Numbered from the stretch's first letter, positions 22,637 through 32,236 are shown. The stretch is DNA of 36,949 bases from Streptomyces longispororuber (GCF_014656095.1 NZ_BNBT01000078.1:1-36949); one strand, 5' to 3'. The notes: a model not told the origin generated them from the letters alone. Numbers and translations: made by a program.

Positions 22637-25600
22637 CCAGACCGCCGCCCACACGTACGACCACGAGCCGGTGGCCATCGTCGGCATCGGTTGCCGACTG
22701 CCGGCACAGATCGAGGATCCGACCGCACTCTGGCAGGCTCTGCTCCAGGGCGTCGACGCGGTGCGTCAGGTGCCGGCCAACCGGTGGAACGCCACCGCAT
22801 GGGCCGACGCGGAGGCGTCCGGCCAGGCGGCGAACCGCCGAGGGGGATTCCTCGACGACGTCACGGGATTCGACGCGGAGCACTTCGGCATCCCCCCGGC
22901 CGAGGCACGCCAGATGGACCCCCAGCAGCGGATCGCCCTGGAGGTGGCGTGCGCCGCGATCGAGGACGCGCGGCGTTCCCCGGCGAGCCTCGCGGGCACG
23001 CGCACCGGCGTCTTCATGGGCGCGATGTGGCAGGAGTACCCGCTGTTCACGCAGGGCGCCGCCGAGGCGATCCACGCCCACTCCGCCATCGGCTGGGACA
23101 CCTCGGTGATCCCCTCCCGCATCGCCTACGCGCTGGGGCTGCACGGCCCCGCGATGGGCGTGGCGACCGCGTCCAGCTCCTCCCTGGTCGCGGTGCACCT
23201 GGCCGTGCAGAGCCTGCGCTCGGGCGAGTCGGACGTCGCACTCGCCGGCGGCGTCAACCTGATGCTGCACCCGAACACCTCGGTGGCCCTGACGAAACTC
23301 GGCACGCAGAGCCCGGATGGTCTGAGCCGGGCCTTCGACGGCGACGGCGACGGCTACGCCCGGGGCGAGGGCTGCGCGGTGGTCGTGCTGCGCCGCCTTT
23401 CCGACGCGCTCGCCGACGGCGACCGCGTCTACGCTCTGGTGCACGGCAGTGCCGTCAACAACGACGGCGCGACGGACGGACTGACCGCCCCCAGCCACGA
23501 GGCACAGACGCAGGTGCTGCGCTCGGCGTGGGAGAAAGCCGGGGTCGCGCCGAGTGCGGTCTCGTACGTCGAGGCACACGGCACGGGCACGCCCCTGGGC
23601 GACGTGACGGAGGCGGGCGCACTCGCCGCCGTGTTCGGGTCGGGCCGGCCCGTGCCGCTGCGCATCGGCTCGGCGAAGACGAACTTCGGCCATCTGGAGG
23701 CGGCGGCCGGCGTGCTCGGGCTCGTCAAGGCCGCCCTCGCGGTGCACCACGGTGTCATTCCGCCGAGCCTGCACTTCCGCACACCGAACCCGCGCATCGA
23801 CTTTTCCGCCGCACGTCTGGAGGTGGTCACCGAGGCGGCCGCGTGGCCGGGCGGGCCGCGGTTCGCGGGGGTCAGCAGCTTCGGATACGGCGGCACCAAC
23901 GCGCACATCGCCCTCGGCGAGGCGCCCGAGGGCGCCCCGGTGCAGGCCGCGGCGGATGCGGTGCGGGCCCCAGCGGACGCGAGCGGCGGTCCGCTCTGCC
24001 TGGCGGTGTCCGGCACCAATCCGCACGCGCTCGCGCGTAACGCCGAACGGCTGGCGAGCCACCTCGGACAGTCACCCGGGACGAGGCTGCGCGACATCGC
24101 GTACTCACTGGCGACGACCCGCACGCACCACCCCGCGCGCGGTGTGGTGATCGCCGCGACGACGGACGAGGCGGTGGCCGCTCTGCGGGCGCTCGCCGCG
24201 GACGAGAGCCACGACGCGGTGGTGACGGGCACGGCTGCGAGCCGCGGCCGCGTCGCGTTCGTCTTCCCCGGCCAGGGCGCCCAGTGGTGGGGGATGGGCC
24301 GGTCACTGTGGCAGCAGAACGACGCGTTCCGCGAGGCCGTGACGGCCTGCGACGCGGCCCTCGCCCCGCACACCGGGTTCTCGGTCGCCGCAGTCGTACG
24401 GGGGCAGGAGGGTCTCGCGCCACCCTTCACGCGCACGGACGTGGTGCAGCCCGCCCTGTTCGCGATGTACGTCGGTATCGCCGCGATGTGGCGCGCCTGG
24501 GGCATCGAGCCCGCGGCGGTCGTCGGCCACAGTCAGGGTGAGGTGGCCGCGGCGGTCGTCAGCGGGGCGTTGAGCCTCGCGGACGGCGCTCGCATCGTGG
24601 CCTTGCGCGCTCGGGCCGTGCACGAGCACGCGCCGGACGGGGCGATGGGACTCGTGGAGCGCCCGGTGGGCGACGTCATCGAGGAACTGGCGGCCTGTGG
24701 CGAGGCGCTGTCCGTCGCGGTGGTGAACACCGCGCGATCGACCGTCGTGGCCGGAGACGTGGAGGCGGTGGACCGTTTCCTCGCGCAGATGGAGGCCACC
24801 GGCGCGTACTGCCAGCGTGTGGACGTGGACTACGCGTCGCACAGCCCGCACATGGACGCGCTGCTGCCCGCGCTTCGCGAACAGCTCACGGGCCTTTCCC
24901 CCGAAGAGGCGGGGATCGCCTTCTATTCGAGCGTGACGGGGGAGCGGGCGACGGGGCCGGACCTCGGCGCGGACTACTGGTGCCGCAACCTGCGCGAGCC
25001 GGTGCGCTTCGATCGCGCGCTGGAACGCCTGCGAGCGGACGGGTACGGGGTCTTCGTCGAGGTGAGTCCGCATCCGGTGCTCCAGATAGCCCTGGCGCAG
25101 GGAACCGAAGCCGACGGTACGGCCGTCGTGGTGGGCAGCTTGCGCCGCGAGCGCGGCGGGATCGAACAGCCGCTGCGGGCGCTGGCAGAGCTGCACACGC
25201 AAGGGGTGCCGATCCCATGGCAGCGGGTGTACGCGACCTCCGACGCGCACAGAGCGGACCTTCCGACGTACGCGTTCACACACCGCAGCTACTGGCTGGA
25301 CGAACACGACGACGCGATCCCGGCCGCCGACAGTGCCGCGTGGCGCGAGGACGTGAGGGCACTGCCCGAACCCGAGCGTCTGGCCTTCATGGTCGCACTC
25401 GTCACGGAGGAGGCAGCGGCCCTGCTCGGCCGGCCCCCGGAAGGCGTGCGCCCCGAGATGACGCTGCGCGAACAGGGTCTTGACTCCCTGATGGTGGTCG
25501 AGCTGCGCAACCGGCTCAGCGCACGGACCCGGGTCCCGCTGCCCACCGTGCTCGCCTTCGACTACCCCACACCGCACGCCATCGCGACCCTGCTGCTGAC

Positions 25601-28600
25601 GCACGCCGGTGCGCAGGACGAGACCCCGGACATCTCGCCCGCCGTCGCCGCAGAGCCGATGCGGCCCGACGATGGCGACCCTGTCGTGATCGTGTCCATG
25701 GCCTGCCGGCTTCCGGACGGGATCGACACGCCCGAAGCGTTCTGGGACCTGCTCGTCGAGGGCCGCGAAGCCTCCTGCCCGTTCCCCCAGCGCTGGGACG
25801 GGTGGGACCTCAGCACGCTCGAGGAGGCGGAGCGCGCCGCCACCGGCCGGCGCTTCGAGCGCAAGGGCGGCTTCGTACGCGACGTGGAGGACTTCGACGC
25901 GGCGTTCTTCGGGCTCAGCCCCCGCGAGGCGCTGTCCCTGGACCCCCAGCAGCGACTCGTGCTGGAAGTCGCATGGGAGGCACTGGAGCGGGCCCATCTG
26001 CGCCCCGCCTCCCTCGAAGGCAGCAACACCGGCGTCTACCTCGGCGCGATGAGTTCGGATTACGACATCGCTCGGCGCTGGGACGTCGCCAGCAGCGATG
26101 GCTACAAGATCACTGGCAACGGGTCGAGCCTGATCTCCGGTCGTGTGGCCTACACCATGGGCCTGTCCGGCCCCGCGCTCACCATCGACACCGCGTGCAG
26201 CTCCTCGCTCGTGGCCCTGCGCCTGGCGTGCGAGGCGCTGCGCGGCGGCGAATGCGACCTGGCGCTCGCCGGCGGAGTGACCGTGATGAGCACTCCGCAG
26301 ATCTTCGTCGAGTTCAGCCGCCTCAACGGGCTCGCGGCCGACGGCCGCTGCAAGAGCTTCGCCGACGACGCCGACGGCACGAGCTGGGCGGAAGGCTGCG
26401 GCGTCCTGGTGCTCAAGCGGCTCTCCGACGCCAGGCGCGACGGTGACCGGGTGCTGGCCGTCGTGCGGGGCACCGCCATGAACCAGGACGGCCGCAGCCA
26501 GGGACTCACCGCGCCCAACGGCCTCGCGCAGCAGCGCGTGCTGCGCGAGGCCCTGGCCGACGGGGGACTGGCCCCGGCCGACATCGACGCCGTCGAAGCG
26601 CACGCCACGGGCACCGTGCTCGGCGATCCCATCGAGGCCGGCGCCCTTGCCGCGGTGTTCTCGGGCCGCGTACGGCCTTTGCACCTGGGATCGGCCAAGT
26701 CCAACATCGGCCACGCGCAGGCGGCCTCCGGCGTCATCGGCGTCATCAAGATGGTGATGGCACTTCAGCACGAGCAACTGCCCCGCACGCTCCACGCGGA
26801 AAGGCCGAACACCCGGATCGACTGGAGCGGCGGCGAACTGGAACTGCTGCGGCAGCCCAGGCGGTGGCCGCGGACACGGCGGGTGCGTCGCGCCGGCATC
26901 AGCTCCTTCGGCATCAGCGGCACGAACACGCACGTCATCATCGAAGAAGCACCGCAGCCCGTCGTCGCGGACGCCGCGGACATCACGGACCGGCCTGGCG
27001 ACGACCTCGTCCACCCATTGGTGATCTCGGGCCCCGACACCGCCGCCCTGCGCGCGCAGGCCAAGCACTGGGCCCAGTGGCTCGACGAGTGGCCCACCGC
27101 GTCGATGCGCGACATCGCCTACACCTCCGCCGTCGGCCGTACGCACTTCGAGGCGCGCGCCGTGGTCTTCGCCGGGGACGCCAGGGAGGCTGCCGAAGCC
27201 CTGCGGGCGGTCGAGCCCGGCTCCGGCACGGCGCCGGGGGAGATCGCCTTCGTCTTCGGCGGTCAGGACGCGCGGCCGCAAGCAATGAGCAGTCACCTGC
27301 TGGAGCAGAGCGCGGTGTTCCGCGACACGGTGGCGCAGTGTGACGCGGTCCTTACGCCGCTGACCGGCTGGTCCGTGCTGAAGGTGCTGCGCGGCGAGGA
27401 GGACGTGAACAGTCCGGATGTGCTGCCGTGCACGCTGTTCGCGACCTACCTCGGACATGCGGCGCTGTGGCGCAGTTGGGGTGTGGAACCGGCGGCGGTG
27501 GTGGGCGACGCGCACGGCGAGGTCGCCGCCGCCGTGGTGAGCGGGGCGTTGAGCCTGGAGGACGGAGCCCGCGTCGTCGCCCTTCGGGCTCGCGCGCGGT
27601 CGGAGGGCGCGGTCGGCGGTGTGACGTCAGGGCGGGTCCTGGGTGCGGTATCAGGGCGGGCCCCGGGTGCGGTGTCAGGGCGGGTCCTGGGTGCGATATC
27701 AGGGCGGGCCCCGGGTGCGATATCAGGGCGGGCCCCGGGCGCGGTGTCAGGGCGGGTCCCGGGTGCGGTGTCAGGGCGGGTCCCGGGTGTGATGTCACGG
27801 ATGGTCCCCGCCCGGACTTCCATCCCCTTCTACGCGCGCCTGACGGGTGAGGTCGTACCGGGCCCCCGGCTCGGCGGCGACTACTGGTTCCGCGACCTGC
27901 CGGAGCCGGAGCCGGATGCGATGAGGCTCGACCGCGCGTTGGAGCGGCTGCGCGGGGACGGCTTCGGAGTGTTCGTCGAGGTCGGCCCGCCCTCCGACGG
28001 TGCCTCGGGCGGCGTGGACCAGCTCTGGCGAATGGCCGCCGCACTGTTCGAGCAGGGCGTGTTCGTGGACTGGGAGCAAGCCCTCGCCTCCCGCGGCGCC
28101 ACCAAGGTCGACGTCCCGACGTACGCCTTCCAACGCCGACGCTTCTGGCTCGGCGAGCTTCCGGCCGGGCCCGCTGCGGTGACGCCACGTCAGTCCGCGG
28201 GTGGTCACCCGTGGTTCGACGCGATCACGACGCTCGCCGGCAGCGGCGGTCATTTGTTCACCGGCCGGCTGACGCTCGACGACTGCCCGTGGCTGGCCGA
28301 TCACGTCGTCAGCGGGCAGGTCTACGTGCCCGGCGCGGGCCTGATCGATGCTGCGCTGTTCGCCGCCCGGACCGCGGGTGCCGACGCCGTGGCGGACCTG
28401 ACACTGCTGGAGCCGGTCGTCCTGCTGCCGGGCCACGCGCTGCGGATCCAGGCCACCGTCGGCGAACCGGACGCGCACGGACGACGCCCCTTCGCCCTCT
28501 ACAGCCAGCCCGAGGACACCGAGGCGCCGCTGATCTGGCAGCAGCATGTGAGCGCAGAGTGCGTGACCCGCGCGCGTGAGGGCGCCACCGTGCCGCCGGA

Positions 28601-31211
28601 CATCGATACCTGGCCGGTGCCCGATGCCCGGGCCCTCGACATCGAAGCCTTCTACACCCGCGCCCTCGCCAACGGGCTCGACTACGGCCCGGCTTTTCGA
28701 GGGCTGCGCGAACTCGCCTGCCGCGACGGCGTCTACCACGCGTGCGTCTCCCTGCCCGGCGCGCTGGATCCGGCCGGTCACGGCCTGCATCCGGCCCTGT
28801 TCGACGCGGCACTGCAAGTCGTCGTCGCCGCTCTGATGGAGGCGGGCGCCCCTCAGGGGCCGCTCGTCCCGTTCATCTGGTCGGACGTCGAGCTGTTGCG
28901 TACCGCGGGCAGCGAACTGACGGTGCGCGTGTCGTTCGACCCCGGCGGGGACGAGGACCTCGCGCCGGCCACCGTATGGCTGGCCGACCCCGCCGGCCAC
29001 CTGGTGGCCCGGATCGGCGGGCTGCAGTTCCAGAGCGGCAGGCGCCGCGGACACCCCTTCGCCGAGCACCTCTACCGCGTCGGCTTCGCACCCGTCCACC
29101 CCGTGGCCGAAACCCCCGACCCCGCGGGCGTCCTCGTGGTCGGCGACGCGGAGTTGGGCGCGGGGCTCGGCGTCGACGTCGTACCCGGTCTGGACGCCCT
29201 CGTGAAGCGGCTCGACGCGCAGGCGGACATGCCCCGGCGCCTGCTGTTCGCGCTGCCCGACTGCGCTTCCGCCCCGGAGCACGGCGCGCAGCACAGCGCC
29301 GCCGAAACGCTGCGGACGCTTCAGGTGTGCTTCGGCGATGCCCGCCTCCAGGGCACGGAACTCATCTGGATCACCCGCGACGCGGTCTCGTCGAGCCCGG
29401 ACGACCAGACAGGGAACTGGGCCCACGCCGCGGTGTGGGGCATGGTGCGCACGGCCCGCACGGAACACCCCGAGCGCGTCCTGCGCCTGATCGACCTCGA
29501 TCCCGGCACCCCGGACTTCCCGCTCCTGGCACGCGTGATCGAGACCGGCGGCGAGCCGGAGTGCGTACTGCGCGGTGAGCGCGCCCATGTGCCACGAGCA
29601 AGGCCGACCGTCGAGGAGGTCGACGCGCTCGTCCTGCCGGACGAAGGCGACTGGCACCTCCATCAGCGCGAAGACGATTATCTGGAATTCGTCGCCGCCC
29701 CGCGCGAGGAGCGCGCGCCGGAGCCGCTCGCGCCGGGGGAAGTCCGCGTCGAGGTACGCGCTGCCCGCATGAGCCCCCAGCACGCGCAGGTCCTGGAGCT
29801 CGCAGGGATCGCCATGGAGGTCGGCAGCGGCGTCACCTCCGTACACGCGGGTGACCGGGTCATGGGCAGCGCGGAAGCCGCGCTCGGCAACCAGGTGCGC
29901 GTGGACGGTGCCGCCCTCAGGCCGATGCCCGCGCACCTCACCTTCGCCCAGGCGGCCGCTGACCCGTCCGCCCCCGATCCGAGGCAGGACAACGGATCCT
30001 TCACCGCCTACGACGTACGCGACGCGCCGCATGCCCTGCGCCACGCGCGGCAGAACGCCGCGCACAAGACGGTGCTGACCTTGTCACGTGCCCTCGACCC
30101 GGACGGCACGGTGCTGATCACCGGTGGCCTCGGTGAGCTGGGCAGCGCGCTCGCCGCACACCTGGTCCGCGTGCACAAAGCGCGGCGGCTCCTACTCCTG
30201 TCACGGCGCGGTGGCAACACCCCCGAAGCCGGCGCGCTCGTGCGGGAACTCCAAGCGGCGGGCGCCGAACGAGTCGACCTGGTCGCGGGCGACGCCGCGG
30301 ACCGGGCCGCAGTGGCCGGTGCACTGGAAGGCATCCACCCGCGCCACCCCCTCACGGCCGTGTTCCACCTCGCCGGCGTGCTCGACGACGGCCTGGTGGA
30401 GGGCTTCACCGCGGAGCGGCTGCACCGGGTGATGGCACCCAAGGTCCAGGGCGCGCGCTGGTTGGACGAGTTGACGGAGAAGCTGGACCTGGCCGCGTTC
30501 GTCGTCTTCTCCTCGGCGGCCGGAACGCTGGGCACCGCAGGCCAGAGCGGGTACGCCGCGGCGAACGCGACGCTGGACGCCCTGGCGGCGAACCGGCGCA
30601 AGCGGGGCCTGGCAGGGCTCAGCCTCGCCTTCGGGCTCTGGGAGCAGGCCGGAGTGGGCATGACCGCGCACCTCGGCAAGGCCGAACTCGGCCGCCTGCG
30701 GCGCCAGGGGATCGGTGCCCTGACCTTGGCCGAGGGCCTCCACGCCCTGGACGTCGCACTCGTACGGCCCGAGACCCAGCTGATGCCCGTGCGCCTGGAA
30801 CTGGCGTCGCTTCGCCACGCCCTCGGCGATGCGCCGGCGCCCCCGTTGCTGCGCGACATGCTGCACCGCACCACTGAAGGACGCCAAGGTGAGGTTTCCG
30901 AGACCGCGCAGTCGCTCGATACGCGGCTGGCGGACGCCTCCGAAGCCGAACGGCCGGCTCTGCTCCTCGACCTCGTCCGCAGCGAAGTCGCCGACGTGCT
31001 CGGCCTGCCCGGACCCGACAGCGTGCCGGCCGACAGGGCACTGCGTTCCCTCGGGATCGACTCGCTCACCATGGTCCAGTTGCGCAAGCGTCTCGCCAAG
31101 CGGATGGACACCATCCTGCCCGCCACGCTGGTCTTCGACCACCCGACCGCCGAGGCCATCGCCGGGCTCCTGCTGCACGACGTCACCACCCTGAGAGGGA
31201 ACGAGAAGTGA
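22629..31211 (+). CDS. Modular PKS: KS(S)-AT-ACP loading module plus KS-AT(dead)-DH-ER(deleted)-KR-ACP, 2860 aa
   Basis: A GTG start overlaps the previous gene by 8 nt. There is no N-terminal docking domain. KS1 has Ser 182 where Cys is expected (ATASSSS) but keeps His 317 and His 355. AT1 has GHSQG (Ser 635) and YASHS at 735-739, the methylmalonyl-CoA signature. ACP Ser 953. This looks like a decarboxylating loading module giving a propionyl starter. KS2 is normal (Cys 1190, HATGT His 1325, His 1362). AT2 (~1538-1840) has GDAHG for GHSxG, so the Ser is Ala 1628; the part with the catalytic His is gone and seven 8-residue repeats stand there (1667-1722). DH is intact by motif (HVVSGQVYVP His 1892, DAALQ Asp 2059). 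The ER (~2340-2490) lacks its nucleotide-binding half. KR has GGLGELG at ~2498, an LDD motif (B-type) and Tyr 2642. ACP Ser 2812. Confidence 0.95.
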   Translation: MADQTAAHTYDHEPVAIVGIGCRLPAQIEDPTALWQALLQGVDAVRQVPANRWNATAWADAEASGQAANRRGGFLDDVTGFDAEHFGIPPAEARQMDPQQRIALEVACAAIEDARRSPASLAGTRTGVFMGAMWQEYPLFTQGAAEAIHAHSAIGWDTSVIPSRIAYALGLHGPAMGVATASSSSLVAVHLAVQSLRSGESDVALAGGVNLMLHPNTSVALTKLGTQSPDGLSRAFDGDGDGYARGEGCAVVVLRRLSDALADGDRVYALVHGSAVNNDGATDGLTAPSHEAQTQVLRSAWEKAGVAPSAVSYVEAHGTGTPLGDVTEAGALAAVFGSGRPVPLRIGSAKTNFGHLEAAAGVLGLVKAALAVHHGVIPPSLHFRTPNPRIDFSAARLEVVTEAAAWPGGPRFAGVSSFGYGGTNAHIALGEAPEGAPVQAAADAVRAPADASGGPLCLAVSGTNPHALARNAERLASHLGQSPGTRLRDIAYSLATTRTHHPARGVVIAATTDEAVAALRALAADESHDAVVTGTAASRGRVAFVFPGQGAQWWGMGRSLWQQNDAFREAVTACDAALAPHTGFSVAAVVRGQEGLAPPFTRTDVVQPALFAMYVGIAAMWRAWGIEPAAVVGHSQGEVAAAVVSGALSLADGARIVALRARAVHEHAPDGAMGLVERPVGDVIEELAACGEALSVAVVNTARSTVVAGDVEAVDRFLAQMEATGAYCQRVDVDYASHSPHMDALLPALREQLTGLSPEEAGIAFYSSVTGERATGPDLGADYWCRNLREPVRFDRALERLRADGYGVFVEVSPHPVLQIALAQGTEADGTAVVVGSLRRERGGIEQPLRALAELHTQGVPIPWQRVYATSDAHRADLPTYAFTHRSYWLDEHDDAIPAADSAAWREDVRALPEPERLAFMVALVTEEAAALLGRPPEGVRPEMTLREQGLDSLMVVELRNRLSARTRVPLPTVLAFDYPTPHAIATLLLTHAGAQDETPDISPAVAAEPMRPDDGDPVVIVSMACRLPDGIDTPEAFWDLLVEGREASCPFPQRWDGWDLSTLEEAERAATGRRFERKGGFVRDVEDFDAAFFGLSPREALSLDPQQRLVLEVAWEALERAHLRPASLEGSNTGVYLGAMSSDYDIARRWDVASSDGYKITGNGSSLISGRVAYTMGLSGPALTIDTACSSSLVALRLACEALRGGECDLALAGGVTVMSTPQIFVEFSRLNGLAADGRCKSFADDADGTSWAEGCGVLVLKRLSDARRDGDRVLAVVRGTAMNQDGRSQGLTAPNGLAQQRVLREALADGGLAPADIDAVEAHATGTVLGDPIEAGALAAVFSGRVRPLHLGSAKSNIGHAQAASGVIGVIKMVMALQHEQLPRTLHAERPNTRIDWSGGELELLRQPRRWPRTRRVRRAGISSFGISGTNTHVIIEEAPQPVVADAADITDRPGDDLVHPLVISGPDTAALRAQAKHWAQWLDEWPTASMRDIAYTSAVGRTHFEARAVVFAGDAREAAEALRAVEPGSGTAPGEIAFVFGGQDARPQAMSSHLLEQSAVFRDTVAQCDAVLTPLTGWSVLKVLRGEEDVNSPDVLPCTLFATYLGHAALWRSWGVEPAAVVGDAHGEVAAAVVSGALSLEDGARVVALRARARSEGAVGGVTSGRVLGAVSGRAPGAVSGRVLGAISGRAPGAISGRAPGAVSGRVPGAVSGRVPGVMSRMVPARTSIPFYARLTGEVVPGPRLGGDYWFRDLPEPEPDAMRLDRALERLRGDGFGVFVEVGPPSDGASGGVDQLWRMAAALFEQGVFVDWEQALASRGATKVDVPTYAFQRRRFWLGELPAGPAAVTPRQSAGGHPWFDAITTLAGSGGHLFTGRLTLDDCPWLADHVVSGQVYVPGAGLIDAALFAARTAGADAVADLTLLEPVVLLPGHALRIQATVGEPDAHGRRPFALYSQPEDTEAPLIWQQHVSAECVTRAREGATVPPDIDTWPVPDARALDIEAFYTRALANGLDYGPAFRGLRELACRDGVYHACVSLPGALDPAGHGLHPALFDAALQVVVAALMEAGAPQGPLVPFIWSDVELLRTAGSELTVRVSFDPGGDEDLAPATVWLADPAGHLVARIGGLQFQSGRRRGHPFAEHLYRVGFAPVHPVAETPDPAGVLVVGDAELGAGLGVDVVPGLDALVKRLDAQADMPRRLLFALPDCASAPEHGAQHSAAETLRTLQVCFGDARLQGTELIWITRDAVSSSPDDQTGNWAHAAVWGMVRTARTEHPERVLRLIDLDPGTPDFPLLARVIETGGEPECVLRGERAHVPRARPTVEEVDALVLPDEGDWHLHQREDDYLEFVAAPREERAPEPLAPGEVRVEVRAARMSPQHAQVLELAGIAMEVGSGVTSVHAGDRVMGSAEAALGNQVRVDGAALRPMPAHLTFAQAAADPSAPDPRQDNGSFTAYDVRDAPHALRHARQNAAHKTVLTLSRALDPDGTVLITGGLGELGSALAAHLVRVHKARRLLLLSRRGGNTPEAGALVRELQAAGAERVDLVAGDAADRAAVAGALEGIHPRHPLTAVFHLAGVLDDGLVEGFTAERLHRVMAPKVQGARWLDELTEKLDLAAFVVFSSAAGTLGTAGQSGYAAANATLDALAANRRKRGLAGLSLAFGLWEQAGVGMTAHLGKAELGRLRRQGIGALTLAEGLHALDVALVRPETQLMPVRLELASLRHALGDAPAPPLLRDMLHRTTEGRQGEVSETAQSLDTRLADASEAERPALLLDLVRSEVADVLGLPGPDSVPADRALRSLGIDSLTMVQLRKRLAKRMDTILPATLVFDHPTAEAIAGLLLHDVTTLRGNEK
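27627..27794 (+). repeat. Seven tandem 24-bp units replacing the core of AT2
   Basis: Seven contiguous 24-nt units start at 27627, each beginning TCAGGGCGGG, followed by a degenerate TCACGG start of an eighth. They encode SGR(V/A)(L/P)GA(V/I), 56 residues in frame. They lie between VALRARA and IPFYARLTGE of AT2, where AT1 of the same protein has about 100 residues including YASHS. Confidence 0.92.
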
Positions 31212-32236
31212 AGACAGAGGCCCTGTTCATCGCGGGTACCGCGACCTACCTGCCCCCGGCGACCAAGGTCGGACAAGCCGTCGCCGACGGCCGCTTCGAC
31301 GCCCAGGACGCCGAGGACACGCAGCTCGAATCGGTCTGCGAGGCCACGGACGAAGCCCCGCCCGAGATGGCAGTGGCCGCTGCCAAGGACGCCCTGGAAA
31401 GGTCGGGTCACCGGTCCGAGGACATCGCCCTGCTGCTGCACGCCTGCGTGTACTTCCAAGGCCTTGAGCTGTACCCGACGGCTTCCTACATCCACCGCGA
31501 AGTACTCGGGGACCACTCGGCGCTCGCCTTCGAGATCAAGAACGCTTCCAACGGCTGCATGACCGCGTTGGACATCGCGGCGCGCTCCCTCGCGGCAACC
31601 GACGACGTGGCGGCGCTGGTGACCACCGCCGACAAGGTCAGCCGTCCGGCGATCGACCGCTGGAACAGCGACATCGGCATCGTCCCCGGCGACGGCGCGT
31701 CGGCGATGGTCCTCAGCAAGAGGTCGGGGTTCGCACAGGTGCTGAGCACGTCCACGGTCTCGGATGCCACCCTTGAGCGCCTGCACCGCGGCGACGCGCC
31801 CTTCACCCCCCACCACGACCCCACGGCCCCCATCGACCTGCGTCTGCGCAAACTGCAATACCTGGGAGACGTGGAACTCGACGAGTTCACCCGCCGCTTC
31901 CGGGCCGGTCTCAGCGACTGCGTCGACCGAGCCCTGCGCGACGCGGATGTTCGTCTCGGCGACATCGCCCGCTTCGTCGTTCCGCACTTCGGACGCATCG
32001 TGCTCCAGCGCGAGGTCCTCACCGCACTCGACATCGACCTCGACCTCACGACCTGGTCCTGGGGCCGCACCGTCGGCCACCTCGGTGCGGGCGACCAGAT
32101 CGCCGGACTCGACCACCTCGTGCGGGAACGCGCCGTGGCCGCCGGCGACCTGTGCATGCTGCTCGGCGTCGGCGCCGGCTTCACCTGGACGTGCGCCGTG
32201 GTCCGCATCACCGACCTCGCGGGCGGGCGGCCCTGA
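31208..32236 (+). CDS. KAS III (FabH)-like condensing or acyl-transfer enzyme, 342 aa
   Basis: A single thiolase-fold protein of FabH length. The nucleophile is Cys 117 in NASNGCMTALD, which aligns with the FabH Cys in its usual N-terminal half position. His 260 in VPHFGR corresponds to the FabH PHQAN His. The FabH Asn (GNTSAAS) is replaced by His 291 in VGHLGAGD, and Asp 296 follows five residues later. KAS III relatives in antibiotic clusters (for example the DpsC and CerJ types) use altered triads to load starters or transfer acyl groups instead of, or as well as, condensing; which of these applies here is unknown. The GTG start overlaps the PKS stop by 4 nt and the next gene starts 1 nt inside this one, so it should be made together with the trans-acting AT-ACP. 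Partners may be the last ACP of the upstream PKS and the AT-ACP. Confidence 0.85.
   Translation: MKTEALFIAGTATYLPPATKVGQAVADGRFDAQDAEDTQLESVCEATDEAPPEMAVAAAKDALERSGHRSEDIALLLHACVYFQGLELYPTASYIHREVLGDHSALAFEIKNASNGCMTALDIAARSLAATDDVAALVTTADKVSRPAIDRWNSDIGIVPGDGASAMVLSKRSGFAQVLSTSTVSDATLERLHRGDAPFTPHHDPTAPIDLRLRKLQYLGDVELDEFTRRFRAGLSDCVDRALRDADVRLGDIARFVVPHFGRIVLQREVLTALDIDLDLTTWSWGRTVGHLGAGDQIAGLDHLVRERAVAAGDLCMLLGVGAGFTWTCAVVRITDLAGGRP

Noticed and set aside
24303..27515. A 1070-codon minus-strand open frame under the third PKS
   Set aside because: Same reason: it mirrors AT, ACP and KS sequence on the plus strand and has no recognisable motif or start signal.
27627..27794. CRISPR-like array of 24-bp repeats
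   Set aside because: Units are directly contiguous without spacers and are translated in frame inside a PKS gene; no cas genes are present.
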